Below are positions 62,001 through 64,000 of a DNA stretch of 64,000 nt, in pieces; the stretch's first letter is position 1; each line of letters starts with the position of its first letter. Source of the stretch: Henricia sp. BOLD:AAB3569. Lineage: Eukaryota > Echinodermata > Asteroidea > Spinulosida > Echinasteridae. The notes beneath the pieces are model-generated. The model did no database searches, was not told where the DNA came from, and saw only the letters and a list, made by a program, of their open reading frames with translations. The translations under genes were made by a program, and so were the position numbers. The stretch spans positions 1-64,000 of the forward strand of contig JBBELK010001574.1 in assembly GCA_037783545.1 (NCBI GenBank), in the 5' to 3' direction.

Positions 62001-64000
62001 AAACCGTGGCTGTCTGTACACACCTCTTTGGGGTACTCCTGAGTTGTGCGCATGCTCAGTCATTCGGACTGTCGTTAACGCACCGCAGTTTGGCTCGGCA
62101 ATTTGGTCAAAGTGTGGTCCAAACGTCGGCAAATTTGGAGGTCGAAAAATGTTCCGACGAACTTCAAATTGTGCATGCCCTAAACTCTCTATATTGCGCA
62201 CTTGTCATAAAAAATTGACAGACTTTCGCCGGGAAATGGCAGAGAAATTTCAAAGTTTAGAAAAAACTGGGTTGAGGCTTCCTGACTGCTCTCACGCAAA
62301 CCGTGGCTGTCTGTACACACCTCTTTGGGGGTACTCCTGAGTTGTGCGCATGCTCAGTCATTCGGACTGTCGTTAACGCACCGCAGTTTGGCTCGGCAAT
62401 TTGGTCAAAGTGTGGTCCAAACGTCGGCAAATTTGGAGGTCGAAAAATGTTCCGACGAACTTCAAATTTTGCATGCTCTAAACTCTCTATATTGCGCACT
62501 TGTCATAAAAAATTGACAGACTTTCGCCGGGAAATGGCAGAGAAATTTCAAAGTTTAGAAAAAACTGGGTTGAGGCTTCCTGACTGCTCTCACGCAAACC
62601 GTGGCTGTCTGTACACACCTCTTTGGGGTACTCCTGAGTTGTGCGCATGCTCAGTCATTCGGACTGTCGTTAACGCACCGCAGTTTGGCTCGGCAATTTG
62701 GTCAAAGTGTGGTCCAAACGTCGGCAAATTTGGAGGTCGAAAAATGTTCCGACGAACTTCAAATTTTGCATGCCCTAAACTCTCTATATTGCGCACTTGT
62801 CATAAAAAATTGACAGACTTTCGCCGGGAAATGGCAGAGAAATTTCAAAGTTTAGAAAAAACTGGGTTGAGGCTTCCTGACTGCTCTCACGCAAACCGTG
62901 GCTGTCTGTACACACCTCTTTGGGGTACTCCTGAGTTGTGCGCATGCTCAGTCATTCGGACTGTCGTTAACGCACCGCAGTTTGGCTCGGCAATTTGGTC
63001 AAAGTGTGGTCCAAACGTCGGCAAATTTGGAGGTCGAAAAATGTTCCGACGAACTTCAAATTGTGCATGCCCTAAACTCTCTATATTGCGCACTTGTCAT
63101 AAAAAATTGACAGACTTTCGCCGGGAAATGGCAGAGAAATTTCAAAGTTTAGAAAAAACTGGGTTGAGGCTTCCTGACTGCTCTCACGCAAACCGTGGCT
63201 GTCTGTACACACCTCTTTGGGGTACTCCTGAGTTGTGCGCATGCTCAGTCATTCGGACTGTCGTTAACGCACCGCAGTTTGGCTCGGCAATTTGGTCAAA
63301 GTGTGGTCCAAACGTCGCCAAATTTGGAGGTCGAAAAATGTTCCGACGAACTTCAAATTTTGCATGCCCTAAACTCTCTATATTGCGCACTTGTCATAAA
63401 AAATTGACAGACTTTCGCCGGGAAATGGCAGAGAAATTTCAAAGTTTAGAAAAAACTGGGTTGATGCTTCCTGACTGCTCTCACGCAAACCGTGGCTGTC
63501 TGTACACACCTCTTTGGGGTACTCCTGAGTTGTGCGCATGCTCAGTCATTCGGACTGTCGTTAACGCACCGCAGTTTGGCTCGGCAATTTGGTCAAAGTG
63601 TGGTCCAAACGTCGGCAAATTTGGAGGTCGAAAAATGTTCCGACGAACTTCAAATTGTGCATGCCCTAAACTCTCTATATTGCGCACTTGTCATAAAAAA
63701 TTGACAGACTTTCGCCGGGAAATGGCAGAGAAATTTCAAAGTTTAGAAAAAACTGGGTTGAGGCTTCCTGACTGCTCTCACGCAAACCGTGGCTGTCTGT
63801 ACACACCTCTTTGGGGTACTCCTGAGTTGTGCGCATGCTCAGTCATTCGGACTGTCGTTAACGCACCGCAGTTTGGCTCGGCAATTTGGTCAAAGTGTGG
63901 TCCAAACGTCGGCAAATTTGGAGGTCGAAAAATGTTCCGACGAACTTCAAATTTTGCATGCCCTAAACTCTCTATATTGCGCACTTGTCATAAAAAATTG
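56059..64000 (+). repeat. Satellite block at the right edge
   Basis: About 27 monomers with scattered variants run past the end of the window. Monomers at 57544-57841 and 62304-62600 share an extra G (TTTGGGGGT) and GCATGCTCT. GTCGCCAAAT occurs near 59451 and 63317, ATTTTGTC near 59724 and 61211, and TCTTTTGGG near 61731, as at 54594. AATTGTGC recurs at 62171, 63063 and 63657. Single-copy changes include an inserted G at 60108, GAAACAACTG near 60480 and GTTAATGC near 60786. No other element or boundary is present. Confidence 0.88.

Larger units (their letters stand above)
1..64000 (+). repeat. 297-bp satellite DNA array, about 214 monomers
   Basis: The same 297-bp sequence recurs head to tail through the whole window. 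For example, the stretch starting at position 1 restarts at 298, and a fixed point (GTGGCTGTCTG) recurs at 183, 480, 778, 1075 and so on to 63789. All copies lie in one orientation. The monomer is about 46% GC and contains 16 CpG. Most copies differ from the consensus by a few substitutions or by one-base length changes in A runs. Landmarks in the first copy are palindromes CAAATTTG (10-17), GAAATTTC (124-131), GCATGC (53-58 and 227-232) and GTTAAC (251-256). No array boundary is visible. This is typical of centromeric, pericentromeric or other heterochromatic satellite DNA, but nothing in the window shows the chromosomal location. I do not recognise the monomer as a named family. Confidence 0.98.

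Noticed and set aside
1-64000. CRISPR array or other prokaryotic repeat system
   Set aside because: The 297-bp units are contiguous, with no unique spacers, and no cas-like gene is present.

Overview
The window is a piece of a eukaryotic satellite-DNA array. From the first base to the last it is a head-to-tail tandem repeat with a 297-bp monomer, always in the same orientation. There are about 214 monomers, and neither edge of the array is reached, so the array is longer than 64 kb. Most monomers differ from the consensus at zero to a few positions. The consensus is about 46% GC and shows no CpG depletion (16 CpG seen, about 16 expected). I see no protein-coding gene, rRNA, functional tRNA, CRISPR array or bacterial operon. 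The many open frames, some longer than 1,000 codons, arise because 297 is a multiple of three and one forward frame of the monomer lacks a stop.

The only non-satellite sequence is a pair of tRNA-derived SINE-like insertions at 20997-21270 and 22108-22380. Each has a perfect A box, a canonical B box, a GT/CC-rich middle, a 3' hairpin and a CAA-repeat tail. Both copies replace the same 55 bp of a monomer, have identical junctions and share a private flanking substitution. They are therefore one insertion event later duplicated together with the satellite, as a composite unit of 1,111 bp. A tRNA-headed SINE with this kind of middle, together with unmethylated-looking CpG content, fits an animal genome, most likely an invertebrate. 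This is an inference; the species cannot be named from the window.

Layout: 1-4051 carries three-monomer repeats. 4052-5101 is a duplicated 525-bp dimer whose first monomer has lost 70 bp. 5102-20996 is a mosaic of shared-variant monomers. It includes a segment of at least 2.6 kb present twice, 6,548 bp apart (9363-11987 and 15910-18534), and five monomers with a TATATA insertion variant. 20997-22380 holds the SINE pair. 22381-37944 holds more divergent satellite with local higher-order units of four monomers (26658-29034) and three monomers (36161-37944). 38837-51306 is an almost perfectly homogeneous core of about 42 monomers. 51307-64000 returns to three-monomer patterns and scattered variants.

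The biological content is the evolution of the array: nested local duplications, long-range spread of rare variants, a recently homogenised core, and capture of a retroelement into the repeat unit. No cooperating gene system is present.
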